DNA from: Devosia psychrophila
Lineage (GTDB): Bacteria > Pseudomonadota > Alphaproteobacteria > Rhizobiales > Devosiaceae
NCBI RefSeq assembly: GCF_000971275.1
Contig: NZ_LAPV01000199.1
Location: 1-64,000 of the forward strand
Direction of reading: 5' to 3'
Length of the DNA: 64,000 nucleotides
Shown here piece after piece: positions 54,409 through 63,587 of the stretch. Position numbers and translations under genes: made by a program. A model generated the notes under the pieces. The model made no database searches, was not told the origin of the DNA, and saw only the letters and a program-made list of their open reading frames with translations. How positions within the stretch are numbered: position 1 is the stretch's first letter; each line of letters starts with the position of its first letter.

Positions 54409-55359
54409 ATGAAGAAACTAGCCCTGGCCGCTCTGGCCACGACCATGCTGACCGGCTTTGCCGGCGCCGCCTATGCCGAAACCGTGGGTGTTTCCATGGC
54501 GGCGTTTGACGATAACTTCCTTACCGTGCTGCGTAACGGCATGCAGGATTATGCCGGCACGCTCGACGGCGTCGAACTGCAGGTGGAAGACGCGCAGGGC
54601 GACGTCTCCAAGCAGATGAGCCAGATCCAGAATTTCATCGCCTCGGGCGTCGATGCGATCATCATCAACGCCGTGGATACCGACGCCACCGCGCCGATGT
54701 CGCAGCTTGCGGCCGATGCAGGCATTCCGCTGGTCTATGTCAATCGCCAGCCGGTTAACCTCGATACCTTGCCGGAAAAGCAGGCATTCGTCGCATCCAA
54801 TGAAGTCGATAGCGGCACGCTCGAGACCAAGGAAGTTTGCCGCCTGCTGACCGAAGCCGGCAAGACCGAAGCCAGCATCGTGGTGATGATGGGCGAACTG
54901 TCCAACCAGGCCGCCCGCCAGCGCACCCAGGACGTGCATGACGTGCTCGCCACGCCGGAATGCTCTTTCATCAAGATTTCCGAAGAGCAGACTGCCAACT
55001 GGTCGCGCCAGCAGGGCGCCGACCTCGTCACCAACTGGCTGTCGGCCGGTATCGCCTTCGACGCCGTCGTCGCCAACAATGACGAAATGGCCATCGGTGC
55101 AATCCAGGCCCTCAAGGCTGCTGGCATAGCCATGGATGCGGTGATCGTCGGCGGTGTTGACGCCACACAGGACGCACTGGCCGCCATGGCTGCCGGCGAC
55201 CTCGACGTCACCGTGTTCCAGAACGCCGCCGGACAGGGCTCCGGCGCACTCGACGCGGCGCTGGCACTCGCCCGCGGCGAAACCGTGGAACGCGAGGTCT
55301 GGATCCCGTTCGAACTGGTAACCCCGGCCAACCTGGCCGACTACCAGAGCAAGAACTGA
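54409..55359 (+). CDS. Periplasmic sugar/cyclitol-binding protein of an ABC importer
   Basis: 316 residues from ATG 54409 with GGAGGA upstream. The signal peptide is MKKLALAALATTMLTGFAGA with cleavage near AYA-E. The mature protein is a ribose-type (cluster B) type I fold: 'VSMAAFDDNFLTVLRNGMQD', 'NFIASGVDAIIINAVDTDAT', 'NNDEMAIGAIQALKAAG' and 'VDATQDALAAMAAGDLDVTV'. By context it binds myo-inositol or a derivative, like Caulobacter IbpA. First of three importer genes. Confidence 0.9.
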   Translation: MKKLALAALATTMLTGFAGAAYAETVGVSMAAFDDNFLTVLRNGMQDYAGTLDGVELQVEDAQGDVSKQMSQIQNFIASGVDAIIINAVDTDATAPMSQLAADAGIPLVYVNRQPVNLDTLPEKQAFVASNEVDSGTLETKEVCRLLTEAGKTEASIVVMMGELSNQAARQRTQDVHDVLATPECSFIKISEEQTANWSRQQGADLVTNWLSAGIAFDAVVANNDEMAIGAIQALKAAGIAMDAVIVGGVDATQDALAAMAAGDLDVTVFQNAAGQGSGALDAALALARGETVEREVWIPFELVTPANLADYQSKN

Positions 55360-55399
55360 TCTGAAGCGGGGTACCGTTCTGGTACTCCCCACAACCACC

Positions 55400-55518
55400 G
55401 GACGGCACCTCCCCCCTGACGGGGGAGGCTGGGTGGGGGTGTCGTTTGGCCTCTATATCCGGGCCAAACATCCCCCACCCTTGATCCCTCCCCGCAAGGG
55501 GGAGGGTGTCGACTGAGA
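55400..55518. repeat. Palindromic intergenic repeat, family A copy 3
   Basis: Left arm CTCCCCCCTGACGGGGGAGG then TGGGTGGGGG; right arm CCCCCACCCTTGATCCCTCC then CCGCAAGGGGGAGGG. The centre holds GTTTGGC/GCCAAAC. It lies between the binding-protein and ATPase genes of one transporter operon, so it is transcribed and may modulate the relative amounts of mRNA. Its right end matches that of the repeat before crcB. Confidence 0.85.
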
Positions 55519-55590
55519 GTTCCGCGACAGCAGTTTTACTGCTGTTTCTGGCCAATGAAACGCCCACAACCGGGCAGGGGAGGCAAAGCA

Positions 55591-57129
55591 ATGGTGAGTC
55601 CGCAGACAATGCGTGCGGTCCGCGAAAGCGGGGCTGTTCCCAACGCGCCCTATCTTCTCGAGATCAAGAACGCCCGCAAGGAATTCCCCGGCGTGGTGGC
55701 GCTGGACGACGTATCGCTGCAGCTCAGGCGCGGCACCGTGCACGCGCTGATGGGCGAAAACGGCGCCGGCAAATCGACGTTGATGAAGATCATCGCTGGC
55801 ATCTATGTGCCCGATAGCGGGACCGTTACTTTACGCGGCGTGCCGATCCGGCTGAAGTCGCCGCTCGACGCGCTGGAAAACGGCATTGCCATGATCCATC
55901 AGGAACTCAACCTGATGCCGTTCATGAGCGTGGCCGAAAACATCTGGATCCGGCGCGAGCCGCTCACCCGTTTCGGCTTCGTCGATCACCGCCAGCTCAA
56001 TCGCCAGACCGAAGAGCTGTTCACAAGACTCAACATAGATATCGACCCCGAAGTGCAGGTCTCGACGCTCAGCGTCGCCAGCCGACAGATGGTCGAAATC
56101 GCCAAAGCCGTGTCCTATGACAGCGATGTGCTGATCATGGATGAGCCGACTTCGGCGCTAACCGAGACCGAAGTGGCGCATCTGTTTGCCATCATTCGCG
56201 ACCTGCGGAGCCAGGGCATCGGCATCATCTACATCACCCACAAGATGAACGAGCTGTTCGAGATCGCCGACGAGTTTTCGGTGTTTCGCGACGGCCGCTA
56301 TATCGGCACCCATTTATCGACCGACGTGACGCGCGACGAGATTATCCGCATGATGGTCGGGCGCGAAATCACCCAGCTGTTTCCCAAGGAAGTCGTGCCG
56401 ATCGGTGAGGTGGTGCTGTCGGTCAAGGACCTGGCGCTGAACGGCGTATTCTCGGACATTACGTTTGACGTTCGGGCCGGTGAGATTCTCGGCATTGCCG
56501 GGCTGGTTGGCTCGGGCCGCTCCAATGTCGCCGAAACTATCTTTGGGGTAACCCCGGCTTCGTCGGGCACTATTTCGATCAATGGCCAACCGGTAGATAT
56601 TTCCTCGCCCACCGTGGCGATCCAGCACGGCATGGCCTTCATCACCGAGGACCGCAAGGAAACCGGTTGCCTGCTGTCTCTCGACATCCAGGAAAACATG
56701 CAGCTTGCCGTGCTGCAGGACAACTACACCCGCTTCGGTTTCGTGACACAGAACAAGCTGAGCGCAGTCTGCGAGGAAATGAGCCAGAAGCTTCGGGTCA
56801 AGACACCCAGCCTCGACGAACGGGTGGAAAACCTTTCTGGCGGCAATCAGCAGAAAGTTCTGATCGGCCGCTGGCTGCTGACCAACCCGAAAATACTCAT
56901 TCTCGACGAGCCGACGCGCGGTATCGACGTCGGCGCCAAGGCCGAAATCCACAAGCTGGTGACCCAACTGGCCCGCCAGGGCGTGGCCGTCATCATGATC
57001 TCGTCAGAACTGCCCGAAGTGCTCGGCATGAGCGACCGCATCATGGTGATGCACCACGGCCGCGCCACAGGCATTTTGGACCGTGCCGAGGCCGACCAGG
57101 TGAAAATTATGGACTTGGCCGCACGATGA
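55591..57129 (+). CDS. Sugar/cyclitol ABC transporter ATP-binding protein (two ATPase domains)
   Basis: 512 residues from ATG 55591, set by GGGGAGG 7 nt upstream. Domain 1 has Walker A 'GENGAGKST', signature '[16 protein letters not shown]' and Walker B '[12 protein letters not shown]'. Domain 2 has a degenerate Walker A 'GLVGSGRSN', then signature '[15 protein letters not shown]' and Walker B '[14 protein letters not shown]'. This RbsA/IatA-type tandem ATPase, with one degenerate site, powers import through the permease encoded next. Confidence 0.95.
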   Translation: MVSPQTMRAVRESGAVPNAPYLLEIKNARKEFPGVVALDDVSLQLRRGTVHALMGENGAGKSTLMKIIAGIYVPDSGTVTLRGVPIRLKSPLDALENGIAMIHQELNLMPFMSVAENIWIRREPLTRFGFVDHRQLNRQTEELFTRLNIDIDPEVQVSTLSVASRQMVEIAKAVSYDSDVLIMDEPTSALTETEVAHLFAIIRDLRSQGIGIIYITHKMNELFEIADEFSVFRDGRYIGTHLSTDVTRDEIIRMMVGREITQLFPKEVVPIGEVVLSVKDLALNGVFSDITFDVRAGEILGIAGLVGSGRSNVAETIFGVTPASSGTISINGQPVDISSPTVAIQHGMAFITEDRKETGCLLSLDIQENMQLAVLQDNYTRFGFVTQNKLSAVCEEMSQKLRVKTPSLDERVENLSGGNQQKVLIGRWLLTNPKILILDEPTRGIDVGAKAEIHKLVTQLARQGVAVIMISSELPEVLGMSDRIMVMHHGRATGILDRAEADQVKIMDLAAR

Positions 57130-57166
57130 CTAACAAATCCAGATATTGCGCGGGGAGGACCCAGCC

Positions 57167-58183
57167 ATGACCACCACTTCCGAGAGCCTCGCACCGCCAC
57201 GAGTGCGGCGGCGCAAGTTGCCGACCGAATTGTCGATCCTGCTGGTGCTGGTCGGCATTGCTCTGACCTTCGAGTTACTGGGCTGGATATTCGTCGGCCA
57301 GTCCTTCCTGATGAACCAGCAGCGGCTGACCATCATGATCCTGCAGGTTTCTGTGGTTGGCATCATCGCCGTCGGCGTGACGCAGGTCATCATCACCGGA
57401 GGCATCGACCTCAGTTCCGGCTCGGTCGTCGGCATGACCGCCATGATCGCCGCCAGCTTTGCGCAGAGCGCCGACTGGGCGCGGCCGGTGTATCCAGCGC
57501 TGGTCGGATTGCCGGTGTTCATTCCCCTCGTGGTCGGCCTCGCCATCGGAACGCTGGCCGGTGTTATCAATGGCTCGCTGATTTCCTACACCAAAATTCC
57601 GCCCTTCATCGCCACGCTCGGCATGATGGTTTCGGCGCGTGGCGTCGCCAAATGGTATACTAAGGGCCAGCCCGTTTCGGGCCTCACTCCGGAATTCAAC
57701 TTCATCGGCTTCGGCATCTGGCCGGTCGTGATCTTCCTCGGCGTGGCCCTGATCTTCCACATTGCCCTGCGCTACACCCGCTACGGCAAGTTTACCTATG
57801 CCATCGGCGCCAACCCGCAGGCCGCCCGTGTTTCCGGCATCAATATCGAAAAACACCTGATCAAGGTGTATGCCATCGCCGGCATGTTGGCGGGCCTCGC
57901 TGGCCTCGTCACCGCGGCCCGCGCCCAGACCGCGCAGGCCGGCATGGGGGTGATGTATGAGCTCGACGCCATCGCCGCAGCGGTCATCGGCGGTACCTCG
58001 CTGGCCGGCGGGCAGGGGCGCATCACCGGCACAGTAATCGGCACCATAATCCTCGGCACCATGACTTCGGGCTTCACTTTCCTGCGCATCGACGCCTACT
58101 ATCAGGAGATCATCAAGGGCATGATCATCGTGGCCGCCGTGGTGGCCGACCAGTACCGCCAGCGCAAGCGCAAGAAGGTGTGA
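57167..58183 (+). CDS. Sugar/cyclitol ABC transporter permease
   Basis: 338 residues from ATG 57167 with GGGGAGG upstream. About nine or ten hydrophobic segments are present, with 'TQVIITGGIDLSSGSVVGMT' and 'GLAIGTLAGVINGSLISYTK' and the EAA-like 'GANPQAARVSGINIEKH', all typical of RbsC/IatP-type permeases. It forms a homodimeric channel with the tandem ATPase. 37 nt after the ATPase gene. Confidence 0.94.
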   Translation: MTTTSESLAPPRVRRRKLPTELSILLVLVGIALTFELLGWIFVGQSFLMNQQRLTIMILQVSVVGIIAVGVTQVIITGGIDLSSGSVVGMTAMIAASFAQSADWARPVYPALVGLPVFIPLVVGLAIGTLAGVINGSLISYTKIPPFIATLGMMVSARGVAKWYTKGQPVSGLTPEFNFIGFGIWPVVIFLGVALIFHIALRYTRYGKFTYAIGANPQAARVSGINIEKHLIKVYAIAGMLAGLAGLVTAARAQTAQAGMGVMYELDAIAAAVIGGTSLAGGQGRITGTVIGTIILGTMTSGFTFLRIDAYYQEIIKGMIIVAAVVADQYRQRKRKKV

Positions 58184-58194
58184 TTTCCTCTTGG

Positions 58195-58282
58195 ACCTCA
58201 TGGTGAGCTTGTCGAACCGCGCGGTCGGGCATACCAACATCTAGTCACAACCTCGTCCTTCGACAGGCTCAGGATGAGGTTT
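58195..58282. repeat. REP-like palindromic repeat, family B copy 1
   Basis: Arms ACCTCATGGTGAGCTTGTCG (left) and CGACAGGCTCAGGATGAGGT (right) are near reverse complements about 45 nt apart. The family B sequence 'CCTCATCCTGAGCTTGTCGA' is widespread in alphaproteobacterial intergenic DNA as I know it. A second copy lies at 63485-63572. This one lies between the permease and iolG. Confidence 0.85.
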
Positions 58283-58329
58283 ACTGAGAACACCCGCGCC
58301 GACCCGGCGCATTCTACCGGAGACTACAT

Positions 58330-59367
58330 ATGACTGTTCGTTTCGGCCTGCTCGGCGCCGGCCGCATCGGCAAGGTGCATGCCAAGGCCATCACCGCCAG
58401 CTCCAAGGCACAACTGGTCGCCGTGGCCGATGCCTTCGACAAGGCCGCGACCGACCTCGCCAGCCAGTATGGCGCCGAGGTTCGGACCGTGGACGCGATC
58501 CTCAAGGCATCCGATATCGACGCCGTGGTGATCTGCACCCCGACCGACACCCATGCCGAGCTGATCGAGCAGTTCTCCCGCGTGGGCAAGGCGATCTTCT
58601 GCGAGAAGCCGATCGATCTCGACGTCGAACGCGTCAAGGCCTGCCTCAAGGTGGTCGATGCCGAAGGCGCGACGCTGATGGTCGGCTTCAACCGACGCTT
58701 CGACCCCCATTTCATGGCCGTGCGCGACGTCATCGAAAAGGGCGAAATCGGCGTGGTCGAAATGGTCACCATCGTCTCGCGCGATCCCGGCGCCCCCCCG
58801 GTGGACTATATCAAGCGCTCCGGCGGTATCTTCCGCGACATGACGATCCACGATTTCGACATGGCGCGCTGGTTGTTGGGCGAAGAGATCGAAAGCGTCA
58901 TAGCCCAGGCATCCGTGCTGGTCGATCCGGCTATCGGCGAGGCCGGCGATTATGACTCGGTTTCGGTCATGCTCTCGACCGCCTCGGGCAAGCACGCGAC
59001 GATCTCGAACTCGCGCCGCGCTACCTATGGGTATGATCAGCGCATCGAGGTACATGGGTCCAAGGGTGCCGTATTGGCGGAGAACCAACGTCCGGTTTCG
59101 ATCGAAGTCGCAAATGCGTCGGGTTATACGCGTCCGCCACTGCATGATTTTTTCATGACGCGGTACACCGACGCTTATGCGCGGGAGATCAGCAGTTTTA
59201 TCGATGCTGTGGAGTCCAAGTCACCGGCCTCGCCGAGCGGGTTGGATGGGTTGATCGCATTGGCCCTGGCCGATGCGGCGCTGACGTCGGTCAAGGAAGG
59301 CCGGGCGGTGAAGGTGAGTGACGTGACTGGAGCCCTGGCGGATAAGAGCGTTTTCCAGGGGCGTTGA
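58330..59367 (+). CDS. iolG: Inositol 2-dehydrogenase (Gfo/Idh/MocA family)
   Basis: 345 residues. The N-terminal Rossmann fold has 'FGLLGAGRIGKVHAKAI'. 'CEKPIDLD' holds the conserved catalytic Lys. The substrate-domain helix 'GGIFRDMTIHDFDMARWLLG' carries the Asp/His pair (D..IHD) typical of myo-inositol dehydrogenases. It oxidises myo-inositol to scyllo-inosose with NAD+. Last gene of the plus-strand operon, convergent with iolB. Confidence 0.92.
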   Translation: MTVRFGLLGAGRIGKVHAKAITASSKAQLVAVADAFDKAATDLASQYGAEVRTVDAILKASDIDAVVICTPTDTHAELIEQFSRVGKAIFCEKPIDLDVERVKACLKVVDAEGATLMVGFNRRFDPHFMAVRDVIEKGEIGVVEMVTIVSRDPGAPPVDYIKRSGGIFRDMTIHDFDMARWLLGEEIESVIAQASVLVDPAIGEAGDYDSVSVMLSTASGKHATISNSRRATYGYDQRIEVHGSKGAVLAENQRPVSIEVANASGYTRPPLHDFFMTRYTDAYAREISSFIDAVESKSPASPSGLDGLIALALADAALTSVKEGRAVKVSDVTGALADKSVFQGR

Positions 59368-59395
59368 CACGCTCTGGGCGCTCACCAAACTCGGT

Positions 59396-59518
59396 GTCAC
59401 CCCGGCCTTGAGCCGGGGCCCATCCCGAGATCGGCGACGGCCGCAAGGTAGCTCGTTTGAACCACCTGGCGGCAGAACGAACTTCTCGGGATGGGTCCCG
59501 GCTCAAGGCCGGGATGAC
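59396..59518. repeat. Palindromic intergenic repeat, family C
   Basis: Two 35-nt arms (59396-59430 and 59484-59518) are reverse complements with two mismatches. The arm core is CCCGGCCTTGAGCCGGG on the left and CCCGGCTCAAGGCCGGG on the right. The 53-nt centre is unrelated. It lies between the convergent ends of iolG and iolB, where it may act as a bidirectional terminator or mRNA stabiliser. Confidence 0.88.
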
Positions 59519-59550
59519 ATCGTGGGTGGGGATGTTTTGTTGCGTGACGC

Positions 59551-60351
59551 CTACTTCAACAGCCACTCATGCTCGGGCGCGTTGTGGAACTTCCACACTC
59601 GTTTCGGACCGGCCATGACGTTGAGATAATACAGGTCATACCCCGCCGTGGTTGCCACCGGGTGATAGCCCTTCGGCACCAGCGTTACGTCGCCGTCTTC
59701 CACTGCCATGGCTTCGTCGAGGCTCCGGTCATCAGTGTAGACGCGCTGGAAGGCGAAGCCCTGCGGTGGGTTGAGCCGATGATAATAGGTCTCTTCGAGA
59801 AAGCTCTCGTTGGGCAGGTCATCCTGGTCGTGCTTGTGCGGCGGATAGGACGAGGTGTTGCCCTGCGGCGTGATCACTTCCACCACCAGCAGCGAGTGCG
59901 CCGCGCCGTCATTTTCGGGCATGATGTTATAGACATGGCGCACATTGGCGCCCTTGCCGCGCGACAGGCGCGGATGGGTGCCTGGCGCGATTACCCGGGC
60001 TTTGTAATCACCACCACCCGGCGCCGCACACACCGCTAGTTCCACGTCAGTGGTCGCATCGGCAACCCACGCGCTGCCCCTGGGCACGTAGACCGCCCAA
60101 GGCGCGCCAGCGAATGGGGTCATACGCTCGCCAATCTCGCCGAAGTCATGACCGTCGACCGAAATGCGCGCCTTGCCGCTGACCAGCACCAGGCACAATT
60201 CCTGGCTTCCGCTCTCGCCGCCGGCAACTTCGCCTAAAGTCAGCTTATGGAGCGCGAAGCCGACATATTTCCACCCGGCCGAGGCCGGGGTGATGTCATG
60301 GACGGGGCCCGTCGTCGTCTTCGGGCGCACTTGGAGGTGGGATTTGCTCAT
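59551..60351 (-). CDS. iolB: 5-deoxy-glucuronate isomerase
   Basis: 266 residues from ATG 60351, giving MSKSHLQVRP. It is a bicupin: 'VYNIMPENDGAAHSLLVVEV', 'SYPPHKHDQDDLPNESFLEE' and 'TYYHRLNPPQGFAFQRVYTD' include the metal-binding His/Glu of the second cupin. 'LVPKGYHPV' is also conserved. It converts 5-deoxy-D-glucuronate to 2-deoxy-5-keto-gluconate, the substrate of IolC. Its start overlaps the upstream small gene by 56 nt. Confidence 0.95.
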   Translation of the reverse strand: MSKSHLQVRPKTTTGPVHDITPASAGWKYVGFALHKLTLGEVAGGESGSQELCLVLVSGKARISVDGHDFGEIGERMTPFAGAPWAVYVPRGSAWVADATTDVELAVCAAPGGGDYKARVIAPGTHPRLSRGKGANVRHVYNIMPENDGAAHSLLVVEVITPQGNTSSYPPHKHDQDDLPNESFLEETYYHRLNPPQGFAFQRVYTDDRSLDEAMAVEDGDVTLVPKGYHPVATTAGYDLYYLNVMAGPKRVWKFHNAPEHEWLLK

Positions 60352-60547
60352 TTGCGGGTTCCTCTTTGGGGAAGGCATAGAAGAAATTGTAGAGCGAATA
60401 GGCCAGCGCCGCGCCCACCAGCACACCCCAGAAGGGCTCCTTGTTCCAAAGCCATTCCCAGGCGCACCAAATGGCGAGGAATGCCGTGACGCCGACGCGG
60501 CGCCACAGGGGTCGAAACCAATTCACGTCGCTGGTCTTGAGGGCCAA
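60296..60547 (-). CDS. Small membrane protein between iolE and iolB
   Basis: 83 residues from TTG 60547, with AGGAAGG 8 nt upstream. Two hydrophobic segments (about 18-32, rich in Trp: 'FLAIWCAWEWLW', and 39-57: 'FWGVLVGAALAYSLYNFFYA') are followed by an acidic, Pro-rich tail. I do not recognise a family. It fits between iolE and iolB on the same strand and its end overlaps iolB by 56 nt, so it is part of the operon if real. The role is unknown. Confidence 0.55.
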   Translation of the reverse strand: MALKTSDVNWFRPLWRRVGVTAFLAIWCAWEWLWNKEPFWGVLVGAALAYSLYNFFYAFPKEEPANEQIPPPSAPEDDDGPRP

Positions 60548-60593
60548 TGCGCCATCCTTCCTGAAACTGTCTGGATGGCCTTGTAAGCAAGGC

Positions 60594-61511
60594 TCAGCCC
60601 TTGGGGAAGCCCTGCGTTTCCACCGTGTAGCCGGCCGCCGTCATGGCGCGCATCAGTTCGGCGTGTCCCACCTGGGCCATGCGCAGCGGCGGGTTTGGCC
60701 TGGGGTCCTGTTCGGCCTCGACCACGAACCAGCCCTCATAGCCATAATCGGCGAATTTCTGCACAATGGCGCCGAAGTCCAGCGAACCATCGCCCGGCAC
60801 GGTGAATGCGCCCAGGGCGACGGCATCAAGGAAGGACTGTTTGGTCCGGTCGAGCCTGGTGATGACATCCAGGCGCACGTCTTTGACGTGAACGTGGTTA
60901 ATGCGGGCGTGGTGGTTATCGATGGCGCGCAGCACATCGCCGCCGGCAAAAGCCAGGTGGCCCGCATCGAGCAGCAGCGGAATGCCGGCACTGGAATGGC
61001 TCATGAAGGCATCGAGTTCGGCCTCGGTTTCAACCACGGCCGCCATGTGATGATGATAGCTCAGCGGCATGCCCTGCTCGGCGCACCATTCACCAAACTG
61101 GGTGACCTTGCGGGCATAGGCCTTCATCTCGTCGTCGGAGAGTTTCGGCTTCTGCGCAAGAGGAATCTCGCGCTTGCCCTGAACCGAGCGGCCGACCTCG
61201 CCATAGACGATGCAGGGCGCCTCGACCGCCTTGAACAGTTCGATCATCGGCGCGATGCGGTCCTTGTTGGCGCTGAGGTCTTCGTCCACCAGCGTGCCGG
61301 AAAACCAGCCGCCGCACAGGGTGACATCGGCCGCCTTGAGTATCGGCAGCATGACGTTGGGATCATCCGGAAAACGGCGCCCCTTTTCCATGCCGGTGAA
61401 GCCCGCCGAGCGCGACTGGTGCAGGCATTCTTCCAAGGAAACGTCATCGCTGAGTTCGACCAGATCGTCGTTCCACCACGCGATAGGCGACATGCCGAGT
61501 TTGGCTTTCAA
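60594..61511 (-). CDS. iolE: Myo-inosose-2 dehydratase
   Basis: 305 residues starting at TTG 61511, with GGAG 7 nt upstream. TIM barrel: 'GMSPIAWWNDD' at the start, 'GFTGMEKGRRFP', 'MPLSYHHHMAAVVETEAELD', 'LLLDAGHLAFAGGD' with the metal-binding Asp and His, 'HVHVKDVR' and 'GWFVVEAEQDP' are all conserved. It dehydrates scyllo-inosose to the diketone used by IolD. It lies 80 nt after iolD. Confidence 0.94.
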   Translation of the reverse strand: MKAKLGMSPIAWWNDDLVELSDDVSLEECLHQSRSAGFTGMEKGRRFPDDPNVMLPILKAADVTLCGGWFSGTLVDEDLSANKDRIAPMIELFKAVEAPCIVYGEVGRSVQGKREIPLAQKPKLSDDEMKAYARKVTQFGEWCAEQGMPLSYHHHMAAVVETEAELDAFMSHSSAGIPLLLDAGHLAFAGGDVLRAIDNHHARINHVHVKDVRLDVITRLDRTKQSFLDAVALGAFTVPGDGSLDFGAIVQKFADYGYEGWFVVEAEQDPRPNPPLRMAQVGHAELMRAMTAAGYTVETQGFPKG

Positions 61512-61591
61512 TTTTAGGCTCCAAGTCCTGCCCAGAGGGCTATTTCAAACACCGGATTGACATCTTGGGTGTGGGTAGTCTTGCGGCAAAT

Positions 61592-63439
61592 TTACCCCGC
61601 CCGCTGCGCCTTGAGCGCTTTCACATACGCCTCGCGCGCCGCGTTTACCCGCGGTCGATCGCTCACCTCCGGCACGGCCACGTCCCACCAATGTCCGCCC
61701 TCGTCAGTGGTAACCAGCGGATCGGTATCGATCACGATCACCGTCGTCCGGTCATTGCTTTCGGTTTCCTGCAGCGCCGTTTCCAGCTCGGCGATTGAGC
61801 TGACCTTCCGCGACATCGCCCCCATCGAGGCGGCGTGGGCAGCGAAATCAATATTTGGTAGAGTGACATGGTGGGTGTCCTTCAACAAATTGTTGAAGTT
61901 GGCACCACCAGTGGCCATCTGCAGCCGGTTGATGCAGCCGTAGCCGGCGTTGTCGAGCAGCACGATGGTCAGCTTGGCGCCCAGCATGACCGAGGTGGCG
62001 ATTTCGGAGTTCATCATCATGTAGCTGCCGTCGCCGACCATGACGACCACGTCCGCGTCCGGCCGCGCCAGCTTGACGCCGAGCCCGCCGGCAATCTCGT
62101 AGCCCATGGTCGAGAAACCGTATTCCATGTGGTAGTTGCCGGGGCCATTGGCCTTCCACAGCTTGTGCAATTCGCCGGGCAACCCGCCGGCGGCGCAGAC
62201 CAGCACGGCGTTTTCACGCGCCCGCTGCACGGCGCCGATTACCTGAGCATCCGATGGCAATTCGGCATTGGTAGAGGCCGTGGCGCGGTCCGCGGCGATC
62301 AGCCACTCATGCTTGCCGGCCTTGGCCTTGTCGGTCCAGTCGCTGTCGACCAGCCAGCCGGTAAGAGCGGTATTCAAGGCCTCGAGGGCCGCCTTGGCGT
62401 CTGCTACCAGCGGCAGTGCCTGATGCTTGTGCGCATCAAACGGCTGCACGTTAAGACCGATAATCTTGAGGTTATCGTTCTTGAACAGCGCCCACGAGCC
62501 GGTGGTGAAATCCTGCAACCGGGTGCCGATAGCCAGCACCACATCGGCCTCTTCGGCCAAGGTGTTGGAGGCCGATGTGCCGGTAACGCCAACCGAACCC
62601 ATGTTGAGCGGGTGATCATGGGGCAGGCTGGATTTGCCGGCCTGGGTCTCCATTACCGGCACGCCATAGCGCTCCGCGAAGGTGAGTAGCGCCCCGATTG
62701 CTTGAGAATACAGCACGCCGCCGCCGGCGATGATCACCGGCTTCTTGGCACGCAGCAAAGCGGTCGCCGCGGTGGCGAATTCATCGCTGTCCGGCATGAC
62801 GCGCCGCACCCCCCAGACCTTCTCGTCAAAAAAGCTCTCTGGATAATCGTAGGCTTCGGCCTGGACGTCTTGGCACAGGCTCAGCGTCACTGGGCCACAT
62901 TCGGCCGGATCGGTGAGCACCTGCATGGCGCGGCGAAGGGCCGGAATGATCTGCTCGGGCCGGGTGATGCGGTCGAAATAGCGGCTGACCGGCTTGAAGC
63001 AGTCATTTACCGTAATGGTGCCGTCGCCGAAATCCTCGGCCTGTTGCAGCACCGGATCGGGCAGGCGGTTGGCGAACACATCGCCGGGCAGCAGCAGCAC
63101 GGGCAGGCGGTTCACATGCGCCAGCGCTGCGGACGTCACCATGTTCAGCGCGCCGGGGCCGATGGAGCTGGTGCAAACCATGAAGCGGCGGCGGAAACTG
63201 GCCTTGGCGAAAGCAACAGCCGCATTGGCCATGCCCTGTTCGTTCTGCGCCCGATAGGTGGGGAGGGTGTCCTTGATGCCGTAGAGCGCCTCGCCCACGC
63301 CAGCAACGTTGCCATGGCCGAAAATGGCGAAGACACCGCCGAAGATTGGGACTGTTTCACCGTCGATGATCGTTTTTTGCATGGTCAGGAATTTGGCCAC
63401 GGCCTGGGCCATCGTTAGGCGGATAGTGTTCTGGCTCAT
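61592..63439 (-). CDS. iolD: 3D-(3,5/4)-trihydroxycyclohexane-1,2-dione hydrolase
   Basis: 615 residues, a thiamine-diphosphate enzyme of the acetolactate-synthase family. N-terminal 'FGHGNVAGVGEALYG' and 'YRAQNEQGMANAAVAFAKAS' hold the catalytic Glu. The central domain has 'KKPVIIAGGGVLYSQA'. The ThDP motif is 'VGDGSYMMMNSEIATSVML'. It opens the cyclitol ring to 5-deoxy-glucuronate. Downstream of iolC on the minus strand with a 148-nt gap holding a REP-like repeat. Confidence 0.96.
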   Translation of the reverse strand: MSQNTIRLTMAQAVAKFLTMQKTIIDGETVPIFGGVFAIFGHGNVAGVGEALYGIKDTLPTYRAQNEQGMANAAVAFAKASFRRRFMVCTSSIGPGALNMVTSAALAHVNRLPVLLLPGDVFANRLPDPVLQQAEDFGDGTITVNDCFKPVSRYFDRITRPEQIIPALRRAMQVLTDPAECGPVTLSLCQDVQAEAYDYPESFFDEKVWGVRRVMPDSDEFATAATALLRAKKPVIIAGGGVLYSQAIGALLTFAERYGVPVMETQAGKSSLPHDHPLNMGSVGVTGTSASNTLAEEADVVLAIGTRLQDFTTGSWALFKNDNLKIIGLNVQPFDAHKHQALPLVADAKAALEALNTALTGWLVDSDWTDKAKAGKHEWLIAADRATASTNAELPSDAQVIGAVQRARENAVLVCAAGGLPGELHKLWKANGPGNYHMEYGFSTMGYEIAGGLGVKLARPDADVVVMVGDGSYMMMNSEIATSVMLGAKLTIVLLDNAGYGCINRLQMATGGANFNNLLKDTHHVTLPNIDFAAHAASMGAMSRKVSSIAELETALQETESNDRTTVIVIDTDPLVTTDEGGHWWDVAVPEVSDRPRVNAAREAYVKALKAQRAG

Positions 63440-63484
63440 CTGGCCTGTTCCTCTCAGCGGCGTTTCCCGCCAGTCTATCTGTAG

Positions 63485-63572
63485 GCCTCATCCTGAGCTT
63501 GTCGAAGGACGAGGTCGTGGCAACATTGTGCCAAATCAACCTCGTGGTTCGACAGGCTCACCATGAGGTTGA
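63485..63572. repeat. REP-like palindromic repeat, family B copy 2
   Basis: Left arm GCCTCATCCTGAGCTTGTCG and right arm CGACAGGCTCACCATGAGGT, with CTTCGA...GTTCGA near the inner ends. It lies between iolC and iolD within the minus-strand operon. Same family as the copy at 58195-58282. Confidence 0.85.
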
Positions 63573-63587
63573 TTGGGAGCGCCGAGG

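Noticed and set aside
60441..61517. 358-codon plus-strand frame opposite iolE
   Set aside because: Shadow of iolE, whose TIM-barrel motifs and ribosome-binding site are clear.
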